Assembly (NCBI RefSeq): GCF_029227915.1
Contig: NC_079879.1
Location: 1,922,001-1,986,000 of the forward strand
Origin: Hydractinia symbiolongicarpus
Lineage: Eukaryota > Cnidaria > Hydrozoa > Anthoathecata > Hydractiniidae
Length of the DNA stretch: 64,000 nt
Direction: 5' to 3'
Under the pieces are notes generated by a model. That model had not been told where the DNA came from, ran no database searches, and saw only the letters and a program-made list of their open reading frames with translations. Below are positions 1 to 11,205 of this stretch, piece by piece; position 1 is the first letter of the stretch, and the number at the start of each line of letters is the position of its first letter. Position numbers and translations under genes: made by a program.

Positions 1-989
1 TTGAGACAGTTTCAAAAACTACATTTCATTGACTTTCTAACAGTATCAGTCGGCTTGAGTTTCAACGGTTGCGTCACATATTCGTACCAACATGTATTTA
101 GCGATATTTTTCTGATATTACTAGGTTGCATCGCTTTTAACAGTGAAGCGATTGACTGTGGGACTTAATTGCACTGATTTTGGACTTTGACCTTATAAAT
201 GTGATAAATGAGGGAATTGGACTCCAAGAAATAACATTCTTCTTAGTTTGAAATGATTGCTGGAACTCAGCGATTACACTGGGCGCTTTGGTAGCGCTTT
301 AATGAAAAATTTAGATAAGTATGTCATTTTGTACTGTGGGACCAATCCTAGCCGTTAACGCGCGCTGAGAAAACATAGACAGCTTCCAAAACCACATTTC
401 ATTGCTTTTCTAACGGTATATGTCCGTTTGAGTTACAGCGGTTGCGTCACATATTTGTACCAACATGTATTTAGCGATATTTTTCTGATATTACTAGGCT
501 GCATCGCTTTTAACAGTGAAGCGATTGACTGTGGGACTTAATTGCACTGATTTTGGACTTTGACCTTATAAATGTGATAAATGAGGAAATTGGACTCCAA
601 GAAATAACATTCTTCTTAGTTTGAAATGATTGCTGGAACTCAGCGATTACACTGGCGCTTTGGTAGCGCTTTAATGAAAAATTTAGATAAATATGTCATT
701 TTGGCCCGAGGGACCAGTCGTAGTCGTTAGCGCGGGCTAAAGAAATAGAGACTGTTTCAAAAACCACATTTCATTGCCTTTCAAGCAGTATCAGTCTGCT
801 TAAGTTCCAACGGTTGCGTCGCATATTCGTACCAACATGTAATTAGCGATATTTTTCTGATATCACTAGGTTGCATCACTTTTAACAGTGAAAAGATTGA
901 CTGTGAGACTTAATTGAACTGATATTGGACTTTGACCTATTAAATATTATAAATGGGGCAATTGGTCTCCAAGAAAAAGCATTCTTCTT
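1..989 (+). repeat. Mosaic satellite stretch at left edge
   Basis: Anchors are at 71, 444 and 816. The first about 330 bp resemble the segments starting at 2238 and 5593 (the same TTGAGACAG and GAGTTTCAACGG variants), after which the sequence switches to a Q-like ending (GTACTGTGGGACC). This looks like the tail of another higher-order unit cut by the window edge. Nothing other than satellite is present. Confidence 0.85.
130..152. repeat. Conserved dyad (hairpin-capable) in each monomer, example
   Basis: The arms ATCGCTT and AAGCGAT are perfect 7-bp inverted repeats around the 9-base spacer TTAACAGTG. The same element sits about 60 bp after the anchor in most monomers. GAAACG monomers can still pair 7 bp with one bulged C, and GAAAAG monomers can pair CTTTT with AAAAG around a 7-base spacer. 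Whether it forms a cruciform or binds a protein is unknown. Confidence 0.75.
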
Positions 990-1400
990 AATTTGACATG
1001 ATTGCTGGAACTCAGCGATTACACTAGCCGCTGTGGTAGCGCTTTAATGAAGAATTTAGATAAATATGTCATTTTGTACTATAGGACCAATCCTAGCCGT
1101 TAATGCGCGCTGAGAAAACATAGACAGTTTCCAAAACTACATTTCATTGATTTTCTAACGGTATAAGTCCGTTTCAGTTACAACGGTTGCGTCACATATT
1201 CGTACCAACATGTACTTAGCGATATTTTTCTGATATTACTAGGTTGTATCGCTTTTAACATTGAAGCGATTGACTGTGGGACTTAAGTGCACTGATTTTG
1301 GACTTTGACCTTGTAAATGTGATAAATGAGGAAATTGGACTCCAAAAAATAACATTCTTCTTAGTTTGAAATGATTGCTGGAACTCAGCGATTACACTGG

Positions 1401-1415
1401 GCGCTGTGGTAGCGC
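1401..1415. repeat. Second short inverted repeat in the monomer, example
   Basis: GCGCT, a 5-base spacer GTGGT, then AGCGC. Many P-class monomers keep both arms. Q-class monomers have CCGCT in the left arm and lose one pair, and T-class monomers have a shortened spacer region (GTGCTTGGTAGCGC). It is weak alone but recurs at a fixed place in the unit. Confidence 0.55.
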
Positions 1416-1934
1416 TTTAATAAAAAATTGAGATAAATATGTCATTTTGGCCCGAGGGGCCAGTCGTAGTCGTTAGCGCGCGCTGAAGAAATAGAGACTG
1501 TTTCAAAAACTACATTTCATTGCCTTTCAAGCAGTATCAGTCCGCTTGAGTTCCAACGGTTGCGTCACATATTCGTACCAACATGTAATTAGCGATATTT
1601 TTCTGTCATTACTAGGTTGCATTACTTTTCACAGGGAAAAGATTGACTGTGGGACTTAATTGCACTGATTTTGGACTTTGACCTTATAAATAATATAAAT
1701 GAGGCAATTGGACTCCAGGAAAAAGCATTCTTCTTAATTTGACATGATTGCTGGAACTCAGCGATTACACTAGCCGCTGCGGTAGCGCTTTAATGAAGAA
1801 TTTAGATAAATATTTCATTTTGTACTATAGGACCAATCCTAGCCGTTAACGCGCGCTGAGAAAACATAGACAGTTTCCAAAACTACATTTCATTGATTTT
1901 CTAACGGTATAAGTCCGTTTCAGTTACAACGGTT

Positions 1935-2307
1935 GCGTCACATATTCGTACCAACATGTATTTAGCGATATTTTTCTGATATTACTAGGTTGCATTGCTT
2001 TTAACAGTGAAGCGATTGACTGTGGGACTTAATTGCACTGATTTTGGACTTTGACCTTATAAATGTGACAAATGATCCAATTTTACTCCAAGAATCAACA
2101 TTCTTCTTAATCTGACATGATTGCTGGAACTCAGCGATTTCACAGGGAGCTGTGGTAGCGCGTTATTTAAAAATTTAGATTATTATGTCATTTTGTACTG
2201 TGGGACCAATCGTAGCCCTTAGCACTCGCTGAAGAAATTGAGACAGTTTCAAAAACTACATTTCATTGACTTTCTAACAGTATCAGTCGGCTTGAGTTTC
2301 AACGGTT
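1935..2307 (+). repeat. Representative R-class satellite monomer
   Basis: R monomers have AATGATCCAAT, AACATTCTTCTTAATCTGAC, GATTTCACAGGG, GCGCGTTATTTAAAAATTT with TAGATTA, GTACTGTGGGACC and a GCCCTTAGCAC block, leading to GACTTTCTAACAGTATCAG and CGGCTTGAG. They recur once or twice per higher-order repeat and are useful phase markers (for example 5290, 22409, 28002, 52243). Confidence 0.8.
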
Positions 2308-2680
2308 GCGTCACATATTCGTACCAACATGTATTTAGCGATATTTTTCTGATATTACTAGGTTGCATCGCTTTTAACAGTGAAGCGATTGACTGTGGGA
2401 CTTAATTGCACTGATTTTGGACTTTGACCTTATAAATGTGATAAATGAGGAAATTGGACTCCAAGAAATAACATTCTTCTTAGTTTGAAATGATTGCTGG
2501 AACTCAGCGATTACACTGGGCGCTTTGGTAGCGCTTTAATGAAAAATTTAGATAAATATGTCATTTTGGCCCGAGGGACCAGTCGTAGTCGTTAGCGCGG
2601 GCTGAAGAAATAGAGACTGTTTCAAAAACTACATTTCATTGCCTTTCAAGCAGTATCAGTCCGCTTGAGTTCCAACGGTT
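2308..2680 (+). repeat. Representative P-class satellite monomer
   Basis: This monomer shows the P-class diagnostic blocks in order: GTATTTAGC (GTACTTAGC in other copies), a perfect GAAGCGAT dyad arm, TTGCACTG, AATGTGATAAATGAGGAAAT, AATAACATTC, TTAGTTTGAAATG, a GCGCT/AGCGC pair, GAAAAATTT, GGCCCGAGGGACC, GCGCGGGCTGAAG and CCTTTCAAGCAGTATC. P monomers are usually followed by Q monomers, giving a 746-bp P-Q dimer as the basic motif in the mosaic regions. The class names are mine and describe visible sequence differences only. Confidence 0.85.
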
Positions 2681-3053
2681 GCGTCACATATTCGTACCAA
2701 CATGTAATTAGCGATATTTTTCTGATATTACTTGGTTGCATCACTTTTAACAGTGAAAAGATTGACTGTGAGACTTAATTGAACTGATATTGGACTTTGA
2801 TCTTATAAATATTATAAATGGGGCAATTGGACTCCAAGAAAAAGCATTCTTCTTAATTTGACATGATTGCTGGAACTCAGCGATTACACCAGCCGCTGTG
2901 GTAGCGCTTTAATGAAGAATTTAGATAAATATGTCATTTTGTACTATAGGACCAATCCTAGCCGTTAACGCGCGTTGAGAAAACATAGACAGCTTCCAAG
3001 ACTACATTTCATTGATTTTCTAACGGTATAAGTCCTTTTCAGTTACAACGGTT
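2681..3053 (+). repeat. Representative Q-class satellite monomer
   Basis: Q monomers carry GTAATTAGC, GCATCAC with GAAAAGATT in place of the perfect dyad, TTGAACTGATATTGG, AATATTATAAATG, GGCAATTGG, AAAAAGCATTC, AATTTGACATG, CTAGCCGCTG, GAAGAATTT, GTACTATAGGACC and a GCCGTTAACGCGCG block leading to GATTTTCTAACGGTATAAG and GTTTCAGTTAC. They typically alternate with P monomers. A sub-lineage has TGTCATTAC, GCATTAC and CAGGGAAAAG (for example at 1562, 11604, 12723 and 33222). Confidence 0.85.
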
Positions 3054-3426
3054 GCGTCACATATTCGTACCAACATGTACTTAGCGATATTTTTCTGGTA
3101 TTACTAGGTTGCATTGCTCTTAACAGTGAAGCGATTGACTGTGGGACTTAATTGCACTGATTTTGGACTTTGACCTTATAAATGTGATAAATGAGGAAAT
3201 TGGACTCCAAGAAATAACATTCTTCTTAATTTGAAATGATTGCTGGAACTCAGCGATTACACTGGGCGCTGTGGTAGCGCTTTAATGAAAAATTTAGATA
3301 AATATGTCATTTTGGCCCGAGGGACCAGTCGTAGTCGTTAGCGCGGGCTGAAGAAATAGAGACTGTTTTAAAAACTACATTTCATTGACTTTCTAACATT
3401 ATCAGTCGGCTTGAGTTACAACGGTT

Positions 3427-3799
3427 GCGTCAGATATTCGTACCAACATGTATTTAGCGATATTTTTCTGATATTACTAGGTTGCATCGCTTTTAACAGT
3501 GAAGCGATTGACTGTGGGACTTAATTGCACTGATTTTGGACTGTGACCTTATAAATGTGATAAATGAGGAAATTGGACTCCAAGAAAAAACATTCTTCTT
3601 AATGTGATATGATTGCTGGAATTCAGCGATTGCACTGGGCGCTGTGGTAGCGCTTCATTAAAAAATTTAGATAAATAAGTCATTTTGAAATGTGGGACCA
3701 ATCCTAGCCGCTAGCGCTCGTTGAGAAAATAGAGACATTTTCAAAAACTACATGTTATTGATTTTCTAACGGTATAAGTCCGTTTCAGTTACAACGGTT
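3427..3799 (+). repeat. Representative S-class satellite monomer
   Basis: S monomers have GCGTCAGATATTCG (CAG for CAC), GGACTGTGACC, TTAATGTGA before the ATGATTG block, GGAATTCAGCGATTGCACTGG, GCGCTTCATTTAAAA or a close variant, AAGTCATTTTGAAATGTGGG, GCCGCTAGCGCTCG and ACATTTTCAAAAACTACATG. They are rarer than P and Q and mark the tetramer cores of the large higher-order repeats (3427, 6781, 19800, 21291, 25394, 26884, 35086, 38068; a hybrid form at 58210). Confidence 0.8.
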
Positions 3800-4171
3800 G
3801 CGTCACATATTTGTACCAACATGTATTTAGCGATATTTTTCTGATATTACTAGGTTGCATCGCTTTTAACAGTGAAACGATTGACTGTGGGACTTAATTG
3901 CACTGATTTTGGACTTTGACCTTATAAATGTGATAAATGAGCCAATTTGACTCAAAGAAACAACATTCTTCTTAATCTGACGTGATTGCTGGAACTCAGC
4001 GATTTCACAGGGTGCTTGGTAGCGCTTTAATGAAAAATTTAGATAAATATGTCATTTTGTACTGTGGGACCAATCCTACCCGTTGACACGCGCTGAGAAA
4101 ACATAGACTGCTTCCAAAACCACATTTCATTGATTTCCTAACGGTATAAGTCCATTTCAGCTACAACGGTT
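3800..4171 (+). repeat. Representative T-class satellite monomer
   Basis: T monomers directly follow S. They show ATATTTGTACC (T for C in the anchor), GAAACGATTG, GAGCCAATTTGACTC, a shortened GGTGCTTGGTAGCGC block that lacks the usual GCTGTGG, GTACTGTGGGACC and ACCCGTTGACGCGCG with CAAAACCACATTTC. The S-T pair is kept together at 3427, 6781, 19800, 21291, 25394, 26884, 35086 and 38068, so it moves as a unit. Confidence 0.78.
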
Positions 4172-4344
4172 GCGTCACATATTTGTACCAACATGTATTT
4201 AGCGATATTTTTCTGATATTACTAGGTTGCATCGCTTTTAACAGTGAAGCGATTGACTGTGGGACTTAATTGCACTGATTTTGGACTTTGACCTTATAAA
4301 TGTGATAAATGAGGAAATTGGACTCCAAGAAATAACATTCTTCT

Positions 4345-7300
4345 TAATTTGACATGATTGCTGGAACTCAGCGATTACACTAGCCGCTGTGGTAGCGCTT
4401 TAATGAAGAATTTAGATATATATGTCATTTTGTACTATAGGACCAATCCTAGCCGTTAATGCGCGCTGAGAAAACATAGACAGTTTCCAAAACTACATTT
4501 CATTGATTTTCTAACGATATAAGTCCGTTTCAGTTACAACGGTTGCGTCACATATTCGTACCAACATGTACTTAGCGATATTTTTCTGATATTACTAGGT
4601 TGTATCGCTTTTAACATTGAAGCGATTGACTGTGGGACTTAGTGCACTGATTTTGGACTTTGACCTTGTAAATGTGATAAATGAGGAAATTGGACTCCAA
4701 AAAATAACATTCTTCTTAGTTTGAAATGATTGCTGGAACTCAGCGATTACACTGGGCGCTGTGGTAGCGCTTTAATAAAAAATTTAGATAAATATGTCAT
4801 TTTGGCCCGAGGGGCCAGTCGTAGTCGTTAGCGCGCGCTGAAGAAATAGAGACTGTTTCAAAAACTACATTTCATTGCCTTTCAAGCAGTATCAGTCCGC
4901 TTGAGTTCCAACGGTTGCGTCACATATTCGTACCAACATGTATTTAGCGATATTTTTCTGTCATTACTAGGTTGCATTACTTTTCACAGGGAAAAGATTG
5001 ACTGTGGGACTTAATTGCACTGATTTTGGACTTTGACCTTATAAATATTATAAATGAGGCAATTGGACTCCAGGAAAAAGCATTCTTCTTAATTTGACAT
5101 GATTGCTGGAACTCAGCGATTACACTAGCCGCTGCGGTAGCGCTTTAATGAAGAATTTAGATAAATATTTCATTTTGTACTATAGGACCAATCCTAGCCG
5201 TTAACGCGCGCTGAGAAAACATAGACAGTTTCCAAAACTAAATTTCATTGATTTTCTAACGGTATAAGTCCGTTTCAGTTACAACGGTTGCGTCACATAT
5301 TCGTACCAACATGTATTTAGCGATATTTTTCTGATATTACTAGGTTGCATTGCTTTTAACAGTGAAGCGATTGACTGTGGGACTTAATTGCACTGATTTT
5401 GGACTTTGACCTTATAAATGTGACAAATGATCCAATTTTACTCCAAGAATCAACATTCTTCTTAATCTGACATGATTGCTGGAACTCAGCGATTTCACAG
5501 GGAGCTGTGGTAGCGCGTTATTTAAAAATTTAGATTATTATGTCATTTTGTACTGTGGGACCAATCGTAGCCCTTAGCACTCGCTGAAGAAATTGAGACA
5601 GTTTCAAAAACTACATTTCATTGACTTTCTAACAGTATCAGTCGGCTTGAGTTTCAACGGTTGCGTCACATATTCGTACCAACATGTATTTAGCGATATT
5701 TTTCTGATATTACTAGGTTGCATCGCTTTTAACAGTGAAGCGATTGACTGTGGGACTTAATTGCACTGATTTTGGACTTTGACCTTATAAATGTGATAAA
5801 TGAGGAAATTGGACTCCAAGAAATAACATTCTTCTTAGTTTGAAATGATTGCTGGAACTCAGCGATTACACTGGGCGCTTTGGTAGCGCTTTCATGAAAA
5901 ATTTAGATAAATATGTCATTTTGGCCCGAGGGACCAGTCGTAGTCGTTAGCGCGGGCTGAAGAAATAGAGACTGTTTCAAAAACTACATTTCATTGCCTT
6001 TCAAGCAGTATCAGTCCGCTTGAGTTCCAACGGTTGCGTCACATATTCGTACCAACATGTAATTAGCGATATTTTTCTGATATTACTTGGTTGCATCACT
6101 TTTAACAGTGAAAAGATTGACTGTGAGACTTAATTGAACTGATATTGGACTTTGATCTTATAAATATTATAAATGGGGCAATTGGACTCCAAGAAAAAGC
6201 ATTCTTCTTAATTTGACATGATTGCTGGAACTCAGCGATTACACCAGCCGCTGTGGTAGCGCTTTAATGAAGAATTTAGATAAATATGTCATTTTGTACT
6301 ATAGGACCAATCCTAGCCGTTAACGCGCGTTGAGAAAACATAGACAGCTTCCAAGACTACATTTCATTGATTTTCTAACGGTATAAGTCCGTTTCAGTTA
6401 CAACGGTTGCGTCACATATTCGTACCAACATGTACTTAGCGATATTTTTCTGGTATTACTAGGTTGCATTGCTCTTAACAGTGAAGCGATTGACTGTGGG
6501 ACTTAATTGCACTGATTTTGGACTTTGACCTTATAAATGTGATAAATGAGGAAATTGGACTCCAAGAAATAACATTCTTCTTAATTTGAAATGATTGCTG
6601 GAACTCAGCGATTACACTGGGCGCTGTGGTAGCGCTTTAATGAAAAATTTAGATAAATATGTCATTTTGGCCCGAGGGACCAGTCGTATCGTTAGCGCGG
6701 GCTGAAGAAATAGAGACTGTTTTAAAAACTACATTTCATTGACTTTCTAACATTATCAGTCGGCTTGAGTTACAACGGTTGCGTCAGATATTCGTACCAA
6801 CATGTATTTAGCGATATTTTTCTGATATTACTAGGTTGCATCGCTTTTAACAGTGAAGCGATTGACTGTGGGACTTAATTGCACTGATTTTGGACTGTGA
6901 CCTTATAAATGTGATAAATGAGGAAATTGGACTCCAAGAAAAACATTCTTCTTAATGTGATATGATTGCTGGAATTCAGCGATTGCACTGGGCGCTGTGG
7001 TAGCGCTTCATTAAAAAATTTAGATAAATAAGTCATTTTGAAATGTGGGACCAATCCTAGCCGCTAGCGCTCGTTGAGAAAATAGAGACATTTTCAAAAA
7101 CTACATGTTATTGATTTTCTAACGGTATAAGTCCGTTTCAGTTACAACGGTTGCGTCACATATTTGTACCAACATGTATTTAGCGATATTTTTCTGATAT
7201 TACTAGGTTGCATCGCTTTTAACAGTGAAACGATTGACTGTGGGACTTAATTGCACTGATTTTGGACTTTGACCTTATAAATGTGATAAATGAGCCAATT

Positions 7301-7697
7301 TGACTCAAAGAAACAACATTCTTCTTAATCTGACGTGATTGCTGGAACTCAGCGATTTCACAGGGTGCTTGGTAGCGCTTTAATGAAAAATTTAGATAAA
7401 TATGTCATTTTGTACTGTGGGACCAATCCTACCCGTTGACGCGCGCTGAGAAAACATAGACTGCTTCCAAAACCACATTTCATTGATTTCCTAACTGTAT
7501 AAGTCCATTTCAGCTACAACGGTTGCGTCACATATTTGTACCAACATGTATTTAGCGATATTTTTCTGATATTACTAGGTTGCATCGCTTTTAACAGTGA
7601 AGCGATTGACTGTGGGACTTAATTGCACTGATTTTGGACTTTGACCTTATAAATGTGATAAATGAGGAAATTGGACTCCAAGAAATAACATTCTTCT
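4345..7697 (+). repeat. Higher-order repeat, 9-mer copy 2
   Basis: Anchors are 4545, 4917, 5290, 5663, 6036, 6409, 6781, 7153 and 7525, one-for-one with the nine of the preceding copy. It differs by scattered substitutions and a few single-base losses (for example ACTTAGTGC near 4639, GTCGTATCG near 6685 and GAAAAACATT near 6939). Homology to the beginning of the unit continues to about 7919 and then stops, where CAACAAGTACTT replaces CAACATGTACTT. Confidence 0.88.
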
Positions 7698-9389
7698 TAA
7701 TTTGACAGGATTGCTGGAACTCAGCGATTACACTAGCCGCTGTGGTAGCGCTTTAATGAAGAATTTAGATATATATGTCATTTTGTACTATAGGACCAAT
7801 CCTAGCCGTTAATGCGCGCTGAGAAAACATAGACAGTTTCCAAAACTACATTTCATTGATTTTCTAACGGTATAAGTCCGTTTCAGTTACAACGGTTGCG
7901 TCACATATTCGTACCAACAAGTACTTAGCGATATTTTTCTGATATTACTAGGTTGCATCGCTTTTAACAGTGAAGCGATTGACTGTGGGACTTAATTGCA
8001 CTGATTTTGGACTTTGACCTTATAAATGTGATAAATGATCCAATTTGACTCCAAGAAATAACATTCTTCTTAATCTGACATGATTGCTGGAACTCAGCGA
8101 TTTCACAGGGTGCTGTGGTAGCGCGTTATTTAAAAATTTAGATTAGTATGTCATTTTGTACTGTGGGACCAATCGTAGCCCTTAGCACGCGCCGAAAAAA
8201 TAGACACAGTTTCAAAAACTACATTTCATTGACTTTCTAACATTATCAGTCGGCTTGAGTTACAACGGTTGCGTCAGATATTCGTACCAACATGTATTTA
8301 GCGATATTTTTCTGATATTACTAGGTTGCATCGCTTTTAACAGTGAAACGATTGCCTCTGGGACTTAATTGAACTGATTTTGGACTTTGACCTTATAAAT
8401 GTTATAAATAAGCCAATTGGACTCCAAGAAAAAACATTCTTCTTAACTTGACATGATTGCTGGAACTCAGAGATTACACTGGGCGCTGTGGTAGAGCTTT
8501 AATGAAAAATTTAGATAAATAAGTCAGCTTTTACTGTGGGACCAATCCTAGCCGTTAACGCGCGCTGAGAAAACATAGACAGCTTCCAAAACCACATTTC
8601 ATTGATTTTCTAACGGTATAAGTCCGTTTCAGTTACAACGGTTGCGTCACATATTCGTACCAACATGTATTTAGCGATATTTTTCTGATATTACTAGGTT
8701 GCATCGCTTTTAACAGTGAAGCGATTGACTGTGGGACGTATTTGCACTGATTTTGGACTTTGACCTTATAGATGTGATAAATGAGGAAATTCGACTCCAA
8801 GAAATAGCATTCTTCTTAATTTGACATGATTGCTGTAACTCAGCAATTACACTGGCCGCTGTGGTAGCGCTTTAATGAAGAATTTAGATAAATATGTCAT
8901 TTTGTACTATAGGACCAATCCTAGCCGTTAACGCGCGCTGAGAAAACATAGACAGTTTCCAAAACTACATTTCATTGATTTTCTAACGGTATAAGTCCGT
9001 TTCAGTTACAACGGTTGCGTCACATATTCGTACCAACATGTACTTAGCGATATTTTTCTGATATTACTAGGTTGCATCGCTTTTAACAGTGAAGCGATTG
9101 ACTGTGGTACTTAATTGCACTGATTTTGGACTTTGACCTTATAAATGTGATAAATGAGGAAATTGGACTCCAAGAAATAACATTCTTCTTAGTTTGAAAT
9201 GATTGCTGGAACTCAGCGATTACACTGGGCGCTGTGGTAGCGCTTTAATGAAAAATTTAGATAAATATGTCATTTTGGCCCGAGGGGCCAGTCGTAGTCG
9301 TTAGCGCGCGCTGAAAAAATAGAGACTGTTTCAAAAACTACATTTGATTGCCTTTCAAGCAGTATCAGTCCGCTTGAGTTACAACGGTT

Positions 9390-9751
9390 GCGTCTCATAT
9401 TCGTACCAGTGATATTTTTCTGACATTACTAGGTTGCATCGCTTTTAAAAGTGAAGCGTTCGACTGTGGGACATAATTGAACTGATTTTGGACTTTGACC
9501 TTATAAATATTATAAATCAGGCTATTGGACTCCAAGAAATAGCATTCTTCTTAATTTGACATGATTGCTGGAACTCAGCGATTACACAAGGTGCTGTGGT
9601 AGCGCGTTATTTAAAAATTTAGATTATTATGTCATTTTGTCCTGTGGGACCAATCGTAGCCCTTAGCACGCGCTGGAAAAGTAGAGACAGTTAAAAAAAC
9701 TACATTTCATTGACTTTCTAACAGTATCAGTCGGCTTGAGTTACAACGGTT
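9390..9751 (+). repeat. 362-bp deletion monomer
   Basis: CGTACCA is followed directly by GTGATATTTTTC; the usual ACATGTATTTA between them (11 bp) is missing. The flanking GTGATAT (T in place of GCGATAT) is a variant also seen in undeleted monomers at 47020 and 49259, so the deletion probably arose on that background. It also shares CGCTTTTAAAAGTGAAGCG and a GTTCGAC variant with 14215 and 15707. The next monomer (9752-10113) carries the same deletion. Confidence 0.85.
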
Positions 9752-10113
9752 GCGTCTCATATTCGTACCAGTGATATTTTTCTGACATTACTAGGTTGGA
9801 TCGCTTTTAAAAGTGAAGCGTTCGACTGTGGGACTTAATTGAACTGATTTTAGACTTTGACCTTATAAATATTATAAATCAGGCTATTGGACTCCAAGAA
9901 ATAGCATTCTTCTTAATTTGACATGATTGCTGGAATTCACCGATTACACTGGTCGCTGTGGTAGCGCTTTGATAAAGAATTTAGATAAATATGTCATTTT
10001 GTACTGTGGGACCAATCCTAGCCGTTAACGCGCGCTGAGAAAACATAGACAGCTTCCAAAACCACATTTCATTGCTTTTCTAATGGTATAAGTGCGTTTG
10101 AGTTACAACGGTT
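9752..10113 (+). repeat. 362-bp deletion monomer, tandem copy
   Basis: It has the same 11-bp loss after CGTACCA as the preceding monomer and the same GTTCGACTG and AATCAGGCTATTGG variants, so it is a tandem or gene-converted copy. The spacing to the next anchor (10114) is 362 bp. Confidence 0.85.
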
Positions 10114-11205
10114 GCGTCACATATTCGTACCAACATGTATTTAGCGATATTTTTCTGATATTACTAGGCTGCATCGCTTTTAACAGTGAAGCGATTGACT
10201 GTGGGACTTAATTGCACTGATTTTGGACTTTGACCTTATAAATGTGATAAATGAGGAAATTGGACTCCAAGAAATAACATTCTTCTTAGTTTGAAATGAT
10301 TGCTGGAACTCAGCGATTACACTGGGCGCTTTGATAGCGTTTTAATGAAGAATTTAGATAAATATGTCATTTTGCACTATGGGACCAATCCTAGCCGTTA
10401 ACGCGCGCTGAGAAAAAATAGACAGTTTCAAAAACTACATTTCATTGCCTTTCAAGCAGTATCAGTCCGCTTGAGTTCCAACGGTTGCGTCACATATTCG
10501 TACGAACATGTAATTAGCGATATTTTTCTGATATTACTAGGTTGCATCACTTTTAACAGTGAAAAGATTGACTGTAAGACTTAATTGAACTGATATTGGA
10601 CTTTGATCTTATAAATATTATAAATTGGGCAATTGGACTTCAAGAAAAAGCATTCTTCTTAATTTGACATGATTGCTGGAACTCAGCGATTACACTAGCC
10701 GCTGTGGTAGCGTTTTAATGAAGAATTTAGATAAATATGTCATTTTGTACTATGGGACCAATCCTAGCCGTTAACGCGCGCTGAGAAAAAATAGACAGTT
10801 TCCAAAACTACATTTCATTGATTTTCTAACGGTATAAGTCCGTTTCAGTTACAACGGTTGCGTCACATATTCGTACCAACATGTACTTAGCGATATTTTT
10901 CTGATATTACTAGGTTGCATCGCTTTTAACAGTGAAGCGATTGACTGTGGGACGTAATTGCACTGATTTTGGACTTTGACCTTATAAATGTGATAAATGA
11001 GGAAATCGGACTCCAAGAAATAACATTCTTCTTAGTTTGAAATGATTGCTGGAACTCAGCGATTACACTGGGCGCTGTGGTAGCGCTATAATGAAAAATT
11101 TAGATAAATATGTCTTTTTGGCCCGAGGGACCAGTCGTAGTCGTTAGCGCGGGCTGAAGAAATAGAGTGTTTCAAAAACTACATTTCATTGCCTTTCAAG
11201 CAGTA

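Larger units (their letters stand above)
990..4344 (+). repeat. Higher-order repeat, 9-mer copy 1
   Basis: Nine monomers with anchors 1189, 1562, 1935, 2308, 2681, 3054, 3427, 3800 and 4172. The same ordered set of variants recurs 3353-3356 bp downstream. Shared rare markers include TTGTATCGC with ACATTGAAGCG (1189/4545), CATTACTTTTCACAGGG (1562/4917), AATGTGACAAATGATCC (1935/5290) and the S-T pair (3427/6781). The boundaries are approximate, placed where similarity to copy 2 begins. Confidence 0.88.
7698..11205 (+). repeat. Mosaic satellite with 11-bp-deletion monomers
   Basis: Anchors are 7898, 8271, 8644, 9017, 9390, 9752, 10114, 10487 and 10860. P, Q and R segments are mixed without a clear higher-order period. 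Two adjacent monomers (9390, 9752) share an 11-bp deletion just after the anchor and are 362 bp long. The right end is a hybrid junction at about 11205, where a P-type CAAGCAGTAT joins a Q-type AAGTCCGTTTCAG. Confidence 0.85.

Noticed and set aside
78-100. Relationship to the Drosophila 1.688/359-bp satellites
   Set aside because: ATATTCGTAC seems shared with what I remember of that family and the unit lengths are similar, but I see no longer similarity and cannot align them. Too short to support homology.
90-106. CENP-B box
   Set aside because: ATTCGTACCAACATG matches the TTCG-4N-A half of the box pattern but lacks the CGGG half, so it is not a canonical box.
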